From CAVVNP01 sp963800235 (GTDB lineage: Bacteria > Actinomycetota > Acidimicrobiia > Acidimicrobiales > Iamiaceae): a stretch of 64,000 nucleotides of DNA. Positions 44,118-53,340 of the stretch are shown in pieces. Below the pieces are notes generated by a model that saw nothing but the letters and a program-made list of their open reading frames with translations, searched no databases and was not told the origin of the DNA. The DNA lies in contig CAWDAD010000001.1 of NCBI GenBank assembly GCA_963800235.1, positions 682,001 to 746,000 on the forward strand. The letters run 5' to 3'. A program made the position numbers and the translations under genes. The stretch's first letter is position 1. Every line of letters starts with the position of its first letter.

Positions 44118-44611
44118 GCGGCGTGCTGGAGGTACCGCTCCCAGGTGTCGGGGACCTGGCCGACGGCCACCATCACCCAGGTGAGGCGACGGGGCGGGGT
44201 CGGGCGGCGGTGCAGGCGCATGCCGATCTCGTCGAGGTAGCGATCGCCCTTGCGCAGGTTGCACGGCCGGCAGGCGGCCACCACGTTGTCCCAGGCGTGC
44301 TCGCCGCCCCGGCTGCGGGGGACGACGTGGTCGAGGCTGTCGGCCCGCTCGCCGCAGTACTGGCAGCGGTGGTCGTCGCGGGCGAAGACCGAGCGGCGGT
44401 TCAGCGAGACGGTGCGCTCGTAGGGCACCTTCACGTAGTAGCGGAGCTTGATCACCGACGGCGCCGCCACCACGGTCCGCTCGGAGCGGAAGGCCGCCTC
44501 ACCGGCGTGGAGGATGTCGGCCTTGTCGGCCAGCACCAGCACCGCCGCCCGCCGTTGGGGGACCACGCAGAGCGGCTCGAAGGTCGCGTTCAGCACCAGA
44601 GCCCGGCTCAT
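44114..44611 (-). CDS. HNH endonuclease-domain protein
   Basis: A 165-residue protein with an N-terminal A-L-V-L-N-A-T-F-E-P-L block and a C-terminal HNH zinc-finger nuclease domain: C-Q-Y-C (about 83-86), L-D-H-V-V-P-R-S-R-G-G-E-H-A-W-D-N-V-V-A-A-C-R-P-C-N-L-R-K-G (about 92-121). This stand-alone form is near universal in actinobacteria and its role is unknown; it is not tied to a toxin, phage or restriction system here. It heads the HNH-menC-lplA set. A TACCGT -10 lies nine bases before the ATG (44626-44621), giving an almost leaderless mRNA. Confidence 0.9.
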   Translation of the reverse strand: MSRALVLNATFEPLCVVPQRRAAVLVLADKADILHAGEAAFRSERTVVAAPSVIKLRYYVKVPYERTVSLNRRSVFARDDHRCQYCGERADSLDHVVPRSRGGEHAWDNVVAACRPCNLRKGDRYLDEIGMRLHRRPTPPRRLTWVMVAVGQVPDTWERYLQHAA

Positions 44612-44644
44612 CGGAGCGAAACGGTACCCGTCCCCGCGGCGGGG

Positions 44645-44995
44645 TCACCGGCCATTCGCACCCCGGCACCACCGGAGGTAGGTGACCAGGTCGGCCGGCT
44701 CGGGCGGGTGGGGCGCCTCGCCGCCGTACATCGTCTCCAGCCGGAAGGCGAGGTAGCCGGCGTCGGGCAGGGGCAGGAACGGCCGACGGCGCCACCAGCC
44801 GGGCGCGGCCAACCGGCGCAGCTGCACCACCGCCACGGGCCAGAGGGTCGGGTGGGCGAGCATCGCCCGGACAGCGCCGGCCAGCCACCCGAGCCCGATC
44901 GGTGCCACCGACCCGGCCCGTGACCGGGCGTCGCCGCGAGATGCCGTGACCGACGCGGCCGGGTCAGCCACGCCCGGGTGGCCTTCCCTCCGCAC
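44645..44995 (-). CDS. Conserved small protein of unknown function
   Basis: A 116-residue protein. The N-terminal 25 residues are poorly defined; the rest is an ordered region (L-A-H-P-T-L-W-P-V-A-V-V-Q-L-R-R-L-A-A-P-G-W-W-R-R-R-P-F-L-P-L-P) ending in D-L-V-T-Y-L-R-W-C-R. The Trp/Arg/Pro-rich core is reminiscent of a small actinobacterial family without known function. The start is uncertain: the longest frame overlaps the ROK-kinase end by 32 bases, and a GTG near residue 17 is an alternative. No signal peptide or confident membrane segment. Confidence 0.65.
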   Translation of the reverse strand: MRREGHPGVADPAASVTASRGDARSRAGSVAPIGLGWLAGAVRAMLAHPTLWPVAVVQLRRLAAPGWWRRRPFLPLPDAGYLAFRLETMYGGEAPHPPEPADLVTYLRWCRGANGR

Positions 44996-45842
44996 CGCGC
45001 CACCCCACCGCCGCCGCCCCGATCAGGGGCCCGGCCGCTCCCAGCCCGCCGGGCACGATGCGCGCGCCGCGGGCGTAGTCCAGGCAGGCGGTGGCGGCCA
45101 GCTCGGCGTTGGCGGCGGCGAAGAACGGCTCGCCGAAGCCGAGGGCGACCGAGCCGGCCACGCAGGCCAGGCGCAGGTCGAGCAGGGTGACGGCGGCGGC
45201 GACGCCCCGACCGACCAGGCGACCGGTGCGGGCCACGACCTCCGGCGACGCCTCGGCCGCCGGCCGGCCGGTGATCGCCGCGATCGCCGAGCCCGACGCC
45301 TCGGCCTCGAGGCAGCCGCGTGCCCCGCAGGCGCAGGGCCGGCCGCCGGTCTCGACCACCACGTGGCCGAGGTGGCCGGCGTTGGCGTCGGCGCCGTCGA
45401 GGAGGCGGCCGTCGACCACCAGCCCGGCCCCCACCCCCGTCGACACGACCATGCCCAGGTAGTGGTCCAGCCCCGCGGCGGCGCCGGTCCAGCCCTCGCC
45501 CAGGGCCAGCGCCTTGGCGTCGTTGTCGACGTAGGTGTCGAGCCCGACCACGTCGGCCAGGCGGTCGCGCAGCGGGAACCCCCGCCACGCCGGGATGTTG
45601 AGCGGCGACACCGCCTCCCCGCCCCGCCGCATGGGCCCGCCGCAGCCGACGCCGCACACCGACGGTCGCTCGTCGCCGGCCGACACCACCGAGTCGACGA
45701 GCTCGCGCAGGCGGGCGAACAGCGACTCGGCGTCGTCGGCGGCGGTGGGCGTCTGGCGGTGGACGAGCAGGTTCCCGGCCCGATCGACCAGGCCGGCGGC
45801 CAGCTTGGTGCCGCCGATGTCGACGGCGAGGGCGAGGGGCAC
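44964..45842 (-). CDS. ROK-family sugar kinase (glucokinase-like)
   Basis: A 292-residue kinase of the ROK family. Seen: phosphate-1 motif A-V-D-I-G-G-T-K-L-A-A-G (about residues 6-17), N-D-A-K-A-L-A-L-G-E (about 99-108), the G-V-G-A-G-L-V-V-D-G loop, and the zinc site G-H-L-G-H ... C-A-C-G-A-R-G-C-L-E. Likely phosphorylates glucose with ATP; a sugar other than glucose is possible. GTG 45842 is chosen because a TACCGT -10 hexamer (45855-45850) lies seven bases before it and overlaps the in-frame GTG at 45851. Divergent from the moxR operon. Confidence 0.88.
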   Translation of the reverse strand: MPLALAVDIGGTKLAAGLVDRAGNLLVHRQTPTAADDAESLFARLRELVDSVVSAGDERPSVCGVGCGGPMRRGGEAVSPLNIPAWRGFPLRDRLADVVGLDTYVDNDAKALALGEGWTGAAAGLDHYLGMVVSTGVGAGLVVDGRLLDGADANAGHLGHVVVETGGRPCACGARGCLEAEASGSAIAAITGRPAAEASPEVVARTGRLVGRGVAAAVTLLDLRLACVAGSVALGFGEPFFAAANAELAATACLDYARGARIVPGGLGAAGPLIGAAAVGWRGAEGRPPGRG

Positions 45843-45946
45843 GACGGCCACGGTAGGCGCCCGGACGGGGCCCTCCCGTGAGGTCCGAACGTCCTCCCCC
45901 GGCTCTACGCTTGGCCCCGCCCCGAGCCCCCACCGCAGGAGATTCG

Positions 45947-46915
45947 GTGACAACCCAGCAGACGGCGGAGGCCGTCGACACCTTCCAGTCGGTCCTGGGC
46001 ACGGTCGCCGCCAACATGGCCCGGGTCATCCGCGGCAAGGACGACGTCATCGAGCTGGCGCTCCTCTGCCTGGTCTCCGAGGGGCACCTGCTGCTCGAGG
46101 ACGTGCCCGGCGTGGGCAAGACCTCGCTGGCCAAGGCGCTGGCGGCGTCGCTCGACGCCTCCTTCGCCCGGGTGCAGTTCACCCCCGACGTGCTGCCCAC
46201 CGACGTGCTCGGGGTGAACGTCTGGGACCGGAACGCCGGAGAGTTCCGCTTCCGGCCCGGTCCCGTGTTCGCCAACATCGTGCTGGCCGACGAGATCAAC
46301 CGGGCCTCGCCGAAGACCCAGTCGGCCCTGCTCGAGGCGATGGCCGAGGGCCAGGTCACCATCGACGGCACCACCTACCCGCTCCCACCGCCCTTCCTGG
46401 TGGTGGCCACCCAGAACCCGATCGAGCACGAGGGCACCTACCCGCTCCCCGAGAGCCAGCTCGACCGCTTCCTGCTGCAGGTCTCGGTCGGCTACCCGGA
46501 CCGCCAGGCCGAGGTCGACGTCCTCACCACCCACGGCGACCACGACGCGCTGGCCGAGCTGCGACCGGTCACCACCGCGGACCACGTGCTCGCCCTGGCC
46601 CGCGCCGTGCGCGGCGTCTACGTGGCCCCACCGCTGCAGGGCTACCTGGTCGACCTGGCGGGCGCCACCCGGGCGCACCCCCAGCTCGCGCTCGGCATGT
46701 CGCCGCGTGCCACCCTGGCCCTGCAGCGGGTCGCCCGGGCCCGGGCCGCCTCGCTGGGGCGGGGTCACGTCCTGCCCGACGACATCAAGGCCCTGGCCGA
46801 ACCGGTGCTCGGCCACCGGCTGATCCTGACGCCCGAGGCCCGGCTCCGGGGCACGACGGTGGGCGAGGTGCTGCACGAGATCCTGGGCGCCGTCCCGATC
46901 CCGACCGGCCGGTGA
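45947..46915 (+). CDS. MoxR-family AAA+ ATPase
   Basis: A 322-residue AAA+ chaperone-like ATPase. Walker A E-D-V-P-G-V-G-K-T-S-L-A-K (51-63), Walker B with I-V-L-A-D-E-I-N-R-A, sensor 1 A-T-Q-N-P-I-E-H-E-G-T-Y-P-L-P-E-S-Q-L-D-R-F, and a C-terminal MoxR lid (G-M-S-P-R-A-T-L-A-L). MoxR proteins work with DUF58 and transglutaminase partners, which follow here, in folding or activating cofactor-binding or envelope complexes. GTG 45947 has AGGAG six bases upstream; a TACGCT hexamer (45906-45911) may be the -10. Its stop overlaps the next start as GTGA. Confidence 0.93.
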   Translation: MTTQQTAEAVDTFQSVLGTVAANMARVIRGKDDVIELALLCLVSEGHLLLEDVPGVGKTSLAKALAASLDASFARVQFTPDVLPTDVLGVNVWDRNAGEFRFRPGPVFANIVLADEINRASPKTQSALLEAMAEGQVTIDGTTYPLPPPFLVVATQNPIEHEGTYPLPESQLDRFLLQVSVGYPDRQAEVDVLTTHGDHDALAELRPVTTADHVLALARAVRGVYVAPPLQGYLVDLAGATRAHPQLALGMSPRATLALQRVARARAASLGRGHVLPDDIKALAEPVLGHRLILTPEARLRGTTVGEVLHEILGAVPIPTGR

Positions 46916-48092
46916 CCCGCTCCGGCTGGCTGATCGTCGCCGGAGGGGTCGCGCTGGTCGTCGCCGGCCGCCTGCTCGGCATCGCCGACCTCTACATCTT
47001 CGGCGCCGTCCTCGAGTGCCTGGTGGTGGCGTGCCTGATCCGGGCCCTGGTCAACCGTCCCGCCCTCGGCATCGAGCGCCGGGTCCGGCCCGACCGGGTC
47101 ACCGTCGGCAGCAACAGCCGGGTCGAGCTCTCGATCGCCAACGACGGCCCCCGGCGCTCGCCCCCCATGGTCGTGCGCGACCCGGTGAGCGGCACCGCCG
47201 GCGCCGAGATCCTGCTGGCCCCCCTCGACCCCGGTGAGCAGGTCGGGTCGACCTACCACCTGCCCACCAGCGCCCGCGGCGTCCTGCAGGTCGGTCCCCT
47301 CGACGTCTCCTCGCTCGACCCCTTCGGCCTCACCCGCCTGACCCGGCGGGGGGCGCCGCTGGTCGAGATCACCGTGCTGCCCCACGTCGACGAGGTGCTG
47401 GCCCCGCCGGCACGCACCGGCGACGACCCCCACGGCGGGTCGCCCCGCTCCCGCCGGTCGAGCCGGGCCGGCGAGGAGTTCCACGCCCTGCGGCCCTACA
47501 TCGTCGGCGACGACCTCCGGCGGGTGCACTGGGCGTCGACCGCCCGCACCGGCGACCTCATGGTGCGCCACGACGACACGCCCTGGCAGGGGCGCACCAC
47601 GGTGCTGGTCGACCTGCGGGCCGACGGCGAGCTGCTGGAGCAGGCCGTCTCGGCCTCCGCCAGCGTGCTCATGGCCGCCTGGCGACGGGGCGACCTGGTG
47701 CGGCTGTTGACCACGGCCGGCTCCGACTCGGGGTTCGGCGGCAGCCACCCCCACCTCGACGCCGCCATGGAGCACCTGGCCCTGGCCGCCACCGACCCCG
47801 CCGGGCTGGAGCGGGTCGTCCACCTGCTCGACCGGGCCGCGCCCGGCGGGCTGGTCGCGATCCTGACCCGGCCCACCGCCGCCGACCTCACCATCGCCGA
47901 CGGGGCCCGGGCCACGTTCCGGTCGGTCCTGGTCGTCGCCCTCGACCCTGCCGCCCGCTCCTCGGTCGGCACCGCGCCCCCGACCGCCCCCAGCTCGTCA
48001 CCGTGGGCGGTGACGGGTCCTTCGCCGCCGTCTGGAACCAGGCGTGCTCGAGCCGACGCCGCGACCGCTCCCCGCTGGGGGCCCCGACGTGA
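46912..48092 (+). CDS. DUF58-domain membrane protein (one indel)
   Basis: A protein of about 393 residues: two N-terminal hydrophobic helices (about 5-45), a beta-rich region, and the DUF58 core (E-F-H-A-L-R-P-Y-I-V-G-D-D-L-R-R-V-H-W-A-S-T-A-R-T-G-D-L-M-V-R, about 183-213), followed by a von Willebrand A-like fold (V-L-V-D-L-R-A-D). One base appears missing near 47955; with it restored the frame runs to a TGA at 48090-48092 that overlaps the next start as GTGA. Without correction the frame would read on antisense-like sequence for another 1.7 kb, which is not credible. Standard partner of MoxR; precise role unknown. Confidence 0.88.
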
Positions 48093-50618
48093 CCGCCGCC
48101 CGCACCGCCGGCATCCCCGGGCCCGGATCGGCCGACACCGGCGGCGGATCCGGTGCGTCGGGCACGATCGCCCCGCCCGGCGGCGGTGGGCCGACGGCCG
48201 GAGCGGATCACCCCCGCCGGACCCGGATGAGCCTGGCCGAGCCGGCGCTCGTCCTCGTGACCCTGGCCGCGGCGTACAGCCTGACCCGCCTGTTCGACAC
48301 CAGCGCCTTCCTGCCCCGCCTCGTCGTGGTCGCCCTGCTGGGCCACGGCCTGTCGACCGTCGGTCGCCGGGCCCGGTGGCCGGGAGCGGTCCGGCTGCTG
48401 ACCTTCGTACTCGGCCTCGGCGTGGTGATCACCGCCCTCTACCTGCCCGACACCGGGATCGGCGGCATCGTCCCCACCGCGGACACCCTCACCGTCGCCC
48501 GCCGGCTCGTCGAGGAGGGGTGGGCCCAGTTCAGCGCGGTCAAGGCGCCCGCTCCCCTGCTCCCGGGCTACGCCATCGTCGCCGCGGCCGCGGTGTGGGT
48601 CACGGCCTGGATGAGCGAGTGGATCGCCTTCTCGGCCTGGACGGCCATCGAGGCGCTCATGCCCAGCGCCGCCATGTTCCTGTTCGCAGCGGTACTCGGC
48701 ACCGGCTCGGACCGGACCGCCACCGCCGGCGCCTACGCCATCGCCGCCCTGGCCTTCGTGGGCCTCCACCGGGCCAGCCGCGACGGCGCCACCGCCACCT
48801 GGGTCGCCGACCGGCGGCGCGAGGGGCGGCGGGCCCTCGTCCTGGCCACCGTGCCGGTGGTGCTGCTGGCCGGCGCCGTCGGGGCGATCGCCGGACCCCT
48901 GCTGCCCGGCGCCGACGCCCCGGCCCTCACCGGCTGGCGCCACCTCGGCAACGGCGACGACCGGTCGCTCGCCAGCCCGCTCGTCGACCTGCGCAAGCGC
49001 CTCATCGCCCAGAGCAACGTCGAGCTGTTCACGGTGCGGGCCGACCGCCCCGCCTACTGGCGGCTCATGTCGCTCGAGGAGTTCGACGGCGAGCAGTGGA
49101 GGTCGTCCGGCTCCTTCGGCGCCGCCAGCGGCGACGTGCCCCACGCCGACCAGCCGGCGGACCGCACCCGGACCGTCCACCAGACCTTCCAGCTCGGCAC
49201 CACCGGCGCGGTGTGGGTGCCCGCCGCCTTCCAGGTGTCCTCCGTCGGTCGGTCCTCGACCGACCTGCGGTGGGACTCCCGATCCGCCGCGCTGATCGTC
49301 GACCAGAAGACCGCCGTCGCCGACGGCGTCTCGTACCAGGTCACCAGCCGGATCCCCGACCCCTCCACCGCCTCCCTCGCCCGGGCCGGCGGCGACGTCC
49401 CCGAGTCGGTCCGCAACCGCTACCTCGGGCTGCCCTCCTCGCTCGACCCCCGCGTCTCCCAGCTCGCCCGGCAGGTGACCGCCGGGCAGACGACCCCCCT
49501 GGCCGAGGCCCGCGCCCTCGAGGCGTTCTTCCGGGGCGGCGACTTCACCTACTCGCTCGACGCCGGGGCCGGTCAGAGCAGCGACGCGCTGGCCGACTTC
49601 CTCTTCGTCAGCCGCACCGGGTACTGCCAGCAGTTCGCCGCCTCGTTCGCCGTCCTGGCCCGCACCCTGGGCATCCCCTCGCGGGTCGCGGTGGGCTACA
49701 CGTGGGGCGACCAGGACGCGTCCGGCTCGTACCACGTGTTCGGCCGCGACGCCCACGCCTGGCCCGAGATCTGGCTTGACGGCGTGGGCTGGCTGCCGTT
49801 CGAGCCCACGCCCGGGCGCGGCGTCCCCGACGCCCAGCGCTGGAGCACCAGCCCCCCGGCCCAGGACACCGGCACGAGCGACCCGGCCGCCTCCCCGACC
49901 ACCGCCACCCAGCCGACCGCGCCCTCCTCGACGCCGGGCACTGCGCCGGCGGCCACACCGCCGCCGGCCACCCCGTCGACCCGCACGTCGACCTCCGCCA
50001 CCCCTGCGACCGGCTCGTCACGCCGCGGCGTCCTGGCCTGGCTGCTGGCAGCCGCGGCCGCCATCCTGGCCTGGGGCCTGCTGGTACCCGGCGCCCGCCG
50101 GCTCCGCCGACGCCGCCGGCGGGCGCAGGTCGCGTCCGATCCGACCGCCCGGGTCCGGCTGGCCTGGTCGGAGGTGGTCGGCGCGCTGCCGCGCGTCGGG
50201 CCTGGCGCCGTTGCACTCCGAGAGCCCCGCCGAGCTGGCGGCGAGGGTCCGGCGGACGTGGACCGCCCACCCGTCCCGCCGACGTGGCGCCGGCGCGGCC
50301 GGCCGGGCGGGTCACCGCGCCGCCGACCGTGCCGGTCAGGGCGTGTCGGAGGCCGGGGCGCTCAACGACCTGGCGCGGCTGGCCGACGCCGCGGCCGACG
50401 CCCGGTGGTCACCCGCACGGGCCGCCGGCGAGCAGGCGGGCGAGGCCGAGGTCCGACGCGACCGGATCCTCGCGGCCGTCGATGCCCGGCTGGGCCGGAT
50501 CGGGCGGCTGCGACGGGTCCTCGACCCGCGCGACCTCCTCCCCGGAGGTCGCCGGGGCTCGGGCTGGTCGACCCGCGGCGCGACCGGGCGCCGACCGCGC
50601 CGCCCCCGTCCCGCCTGA
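48089..50618 (+). CDS. Transglutaminase-like membrane protein (DUF3488/TgpA type; one indel)
   Basis: Third gene of the moxR operon, about 842 residues. N-terminal part has about six membrane helices (residues 50-280, DUF3488), then an external transglutaminase domain with the catalytic Cys in S-R-T-G-Y-C-Q-Q-F-A-A-S-F-A-V-L-A-R (about 505-525), His in G-R-D-A-H-A-W-P-E-I-W (about 550-560) and Asp shortly after. A Thr/Pro/Ser-rich linker leads to one more helix (R-R-G-V-L-A-W-L-L-A-A-A-A-A-I-L-A-W) and a cytosolic C-terminal domain. One extra base near 50200 separates the last ~137 codons. Role in envelope maturation is inferred from the TgpA family. Confidence 0.88.
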
Positions 50619-50680
50619 TCCATCGGCATCGGCACCCGCCGGCCGACCCCCGGCCCGGCGGCGGCCGCCGGGCGAGTGGG

Positions 50681-51067
50681 CTAGTTGTCCTCGTCGCGGT
50701 TGAAGCGGTCGCGCATCCGCTGCCCGGCCGAGCCGAGCGAGTCGCGCAGGCCGCTGGCCCGCATGGACTGGGTGAGCTGGTCGATGCCGGCCTTGCCCAG
50801 CTTGCGCAGGCTCCGCTCGAACCAGAGGGCGCAGCCGAGCATGCCGAGGAAGGCGACGAAGGCGACCACGAAGGTGGTCTCGGTGGCCAGCGCCACCACC
50901 AGCACGACCACGCAGGCCACGAAGGCGACCCCCGCCCACTTCAGCAGGCGCAGGTAGTGCCGGTAGACGGTGTGCTTCTCGATCTCGCCCGCGAACTCGG
51001 GATCGGTGACGTGGAACTGCTGCTCGATCTGCTGAAGGATGCGCTGTTCGTCTTCGGAAAGTGGCAC
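50681..51067 (-). CDS. DUF3040 small membrane protein
   Basis: A 128-residue protein starting P-L-S-E-D-E-Q-R-I-L-Q-Q-I-E-Q-Q-F, the signature of the actinobacterial DUF3040 family, with two membrane helices (about residues 42-62 and 66-82) and a basic C-terminal tail. Homologues are often found near dinB and mraZ in actinobacteria, as here; no function is established. GTG 51067 has GAGGGG about ten bases upstream. A possible promoter (TTGTTG 51129-51124, 18 bases, AACAAT 51105-51100) precedes it. Confidence 0.88.
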   Translation of the reverse strand: MPLSEDEQRILQQIEQQFHVTDPEFAGEIEKHTVYRHYLRLLKWAGVAFVACVVVLVVALATETTFVVAFVAFLGMLGCALWFERSLRKLGKAGIDQLTQSMRASGLRDSLGSAGQRMRDRFNRDEDN

Positions 51068-51249
51068 GAGATCTGCCCCTCGATGACCGTCTGTCCCCGG
51101 ATTGTTCCACACCGACCGCCGACCAACAACGGCGGAGGACCGCCAAATCGGCAGAAATCCGGCCCACCTGAGCGTCCCCGCCGGGGCCGTGCCGCGGACC
51201 GCGCGACCGGACCCCGCGACCGGACCCGGCGGCCGGTCGGGCGACCCCG

Positions 51250-52551
51250 TCAGGCCGGATCCGCGGACGGCCCCCACTGCTGGTCGCCAGGGCGCTTCAG
51301 CCCCAGCCGACCGCCGGCGGCCAGGGAGGCCGGTCCGACGGCCCCGTCGCCGAAGCGCGCCCGCACGCGGTCGATCGCCGCGTCGGCGTCGTCCCACGAC
51401 GAGCCGGGGAGGTCGTCGAGCGAGAGCTGCTGGGCCTCGGCGGGGCCGAGCTTGCTCACGCTGACGCCCAGCAGGCGGACCCCCGGGGTCGGGTCGACCC
51501 CGGCCAGCAGCTCCTTGCCGAGGCGGGCCAGCACCGTGCCGGATCGCACCGGATCGGCGATGGTGGCCGACCGGGTGATGGTGCGGAAGTCGCCGAAGCG
51601 CACCTTGAGGGTGACCGTCCGGCCGCCGAGGCCGCAGGCCCGGAGCCGGCTGGCGGTGGCGTCGGCCAGCTTCACCAGCTCTCGCTCGAGCGGCGCCCGG
51701 CGGTGGTGGTCGTGGGGGAAGGTCTCCTCGTGCCCGATCGACTTCGGCGCCCGTTCCGGCTCGACCGCCCGGCCGTCGACGCCGTGGGCCAGCTCCGAGA
51801 GGTGACGCCCGTTGGCCGGGCCCAGGCTCGACACCAGCGCCGTCAGCGGCAGCTCGGCCAGGTCGCCGACCGTGCGCACGCCCAGCCGCTCGAGCTTGGC
51901 CAGGGTCGCCGGACCGACCCCCCACAGCGCGGACACCGGCAGCGGGTGCAGGAACTCCAGCTCCCGGCCGGGTGCCACCACGTGCACCCCGGCGCCGGGG
52001 ACCGGGCCGGTGGGCGAGGCGGACGGTTTGGCCCGCTCGGTGGCCAGCTTGGCGAGGAACTTGGTGGTGGCGACCCCCACCGAGCAGGTGAGCCCCTCCT
52101 CGTCGTGGACGCGACGACGGATGGCGGCGGCGATGCGTTCGGGGGGGCCGTGCAGGCGACGGGCGCCGGACACGTCGAGGAACGCCTCGTCGAGCGAGAG
52201 CGGCTCGACCAGCGGGGTGTAGCTGCGGAAGACGTCCATCACCCGACCGCTGACCTGCCGGTAGTGCTCGTGGTCGCCGTCGAGGAACACCGCCTGCGGG
52301 CACAGGCGCTGGGCGCGCGCCGACGGCAGCGCCGAGTGCACGCCAAAGGCCCGAGCCTCGTAGGACGCCGCCGCCACCACGCCCCGAGGGCCGGTGCCGC
52401 CGACCACCACCGGGCGACCCCGGAGCTCGGGCCGACGGACCAGCTCGCAGGACACGAAGAAGGCGTCCATGTCGACGTGCAGGATGGCGGCCTCGACCGC
52501 CCCCTCCGACAGGTCCGGACCGGGGTCGGGCGAACCCGACGCGCCGGGCAT
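51250..52551 (-). CDS. dinB: DinB, DNA polymerase IV (Y family)
   Basis: Translesion DNA polymerase of 433 residues. Seen: I-L-H-V-D-M-D-A-F-F-V-S-C-E (catalytic Asp, about residues 24-37), G-V-V-A-A-A-S-Y-E-A-R-A-F-G-V-H-S-A (about 57-74), the second catalytic motif L-S-L-D-E-A-F-L-D-V-S-G (about 124-135), the C-S-V-G-V-A-T-T-K-F-L-A-K-L-A block, and the little-finger domain. No obvious beta-clamp Q-x-x-L-F peptide is found; Q-L-S-L-D-D-L near the end (about residue 377) may replace it. ATG 52551 overlaps the Nudix stop as ATGA. No SOS (LexA) box is recognisable upstream. Confidence 0.95.
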   Translation of the reverse strand: MPGASGSPDPGPDLSEGAVEAAILHVDMDAFFVSCELVRRPELRGRPVVVGGTGPRGVVAAASYEARAFGVHSALPSARAQRLCPQAVFLDGDHEHYRQVSGRVMDVFRSYTPLVEPLSLDEAFLDVSGARRLHGPPERIAAAIRRRVHDEEGLTCSVGVATTKFLAKLATERAKPSASPTGPVPGAGVHVVAPGRELEFLHPLPVSALWGVGPATLAKLERLGVRTVGDLAELPLTALVSSLGPANGRHLSELAHGVDGRAVEPERAPKSIGHEETFPHDHHRRAPLERELVKLADATASRLRACGLGGRTVTLKVRFGDFRTITRSATIADPVRSGTVLARLGKELLAGVDPTPGVRLLGVSVSKLGPAEAQQLSLDDLPGSSWDDADAAIDRVRARFGDGAVGPASLAAGGRLGLKRPGDQQWGPSADPA

Positions 52552-53045
52552 CACCGGCGGACGACGGAGATGTCCGACAGCTGCTCGCCGGTGAGGTCGT
52601 AGCGGTAGAGGGGCGCGTCGACACGGTGCCCCCACCGGGCGTCGATCCACTCGCTCAGCGGCTCGCCCACCCACGGGTGGGTGCCGACCAGCAGGGGGGC
52701 GTGCTCGCCCGGGCCGACGAAGCGGGCGTCGACCACGATCCCGTCGGGGTCGTCGACGCGCAACTCGCCCTCGAAGGCGGTGGCGACGTGGACCTCGACC
52801 CGCAGGTCCCACCCCAGCCCGGGTGCAGCCACCTCGACCCGGTAGAGCGGGCCGGCCCACCCGGTGACCCGCAGTCCGGTCTCCTCGACCACCTCCCGGG
52901 CGAGGCCCTCGATCACCGACTCGCCCTCGTCGATCACCCCGCCGGGCGTCGACCAGTCGGTGCGGCCGCCCCGCCGCCGGTTCTGCACCAGCAGCAGCCC
53001 GTCCGGCCCCTCGATCACCGCCCCCGCGACCAGCCACTGCTTCAC
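52551..53045 (-). CDS. Nudix hydrolase
   Basis: A 164-residue Nudix-fold hydrolase. The Nudix box (G-x5-E-x7-R-E-U-x-E-E-x-G-U) is complete at residues 36-58: G-V-I-D-E-G-E-S-V-I-E-G-L-A-R-E-V-V-E-E-T-G-L. Substrate unknown; coupling to dinB by an ATGA overlap suggests, but does not prove, removal of damaged nucleotides. The start lies just downstream (in transcription order) of the hairpin-repeat block, which would form its 5' region. Confidence 0.92.
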   Translation of the reverse strand: MKQWLVAGAVIEGPDGLLLVQNRRRGGRTDWSTPGGVIDEGESVIEGLAREVVEETGLRVTGWAGPLYRVEVAAPGLGWDLRVEVHVATAFEGELRVDDPDGIVVDARFVGPGEHAPLLVGTHPWVGEPLSEWIDARWGHRVDAPLYRYDLTGEQLSDISVVRR

Positions 53046-53058
53046 CCGTCCAGTCTGC

Positions 53059-53238
53059 CGTGCTCATGGCGAGCACCTGCGGCGCTCGCACCCGGCTCGT
53101 CGCTGGCGCTTCCCTCGCCGTGCTGATGGCGAGCACCTGCGGCGCTCGCACCCGGCTCGTCGCTGGCGCTTCCCTCGCCGTGCTGATGGCGAGCACCTGC
53201 GGCGCTCGCACCCGGCTCGTCGCTGGCGCTTCCCTCGC
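53059..53238. repeat. Tandem array A: three copies of a 60-bp hairpin repeat
   Basis: Three almost identical 60-bp units at 53059, 53119 and 53179 (only one base differs in the first, CTCATGG for CTGATGG). Each holds GCGAGC...GCTCGC around CCTGCGG. The array lies between the Nudix start and the central palindrome. No gene is predicted: open frames through it exist on both strands merely because 60 is a multiple of three. Confidence 0.93.
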
Positions 53239-53264
53239 CGGCCGCTCCAGCCGTCGGCCAGCTT

Positions 53265-53308
53265 TCTCGGGACATCTGCCGCGTGGACACGCGCTCCTTG
53301 TCCCGAGA
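53265..53308. repeat. 44-base nested palindrome between the two repeat arrays
   Basis: A perfect outer 10-bp pair TCTCGGGACA/TGTCCCGAGA (53265-53274 with 53299-53308) encloses a perfect inner pair GCGTG/CACGC (53281-53285 with 53288-53292), with six-base spacers on both sides (TCTGCC and GCTCCT). The symmetry of spacer lengths is notable. Confidence 0.9.
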
Positions 53309-53340
53309 TCATCCAGGTCGGCCTCACGCTGCGCAGCCGC

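Noticed and set aside
44114..44611. HNH gene as part of a mobile or defence system
   Set aside because: This stand-alone HNH form is ubiquitous in actinobacteria, and its neighbours are metabolic genes without phage or transposase features.
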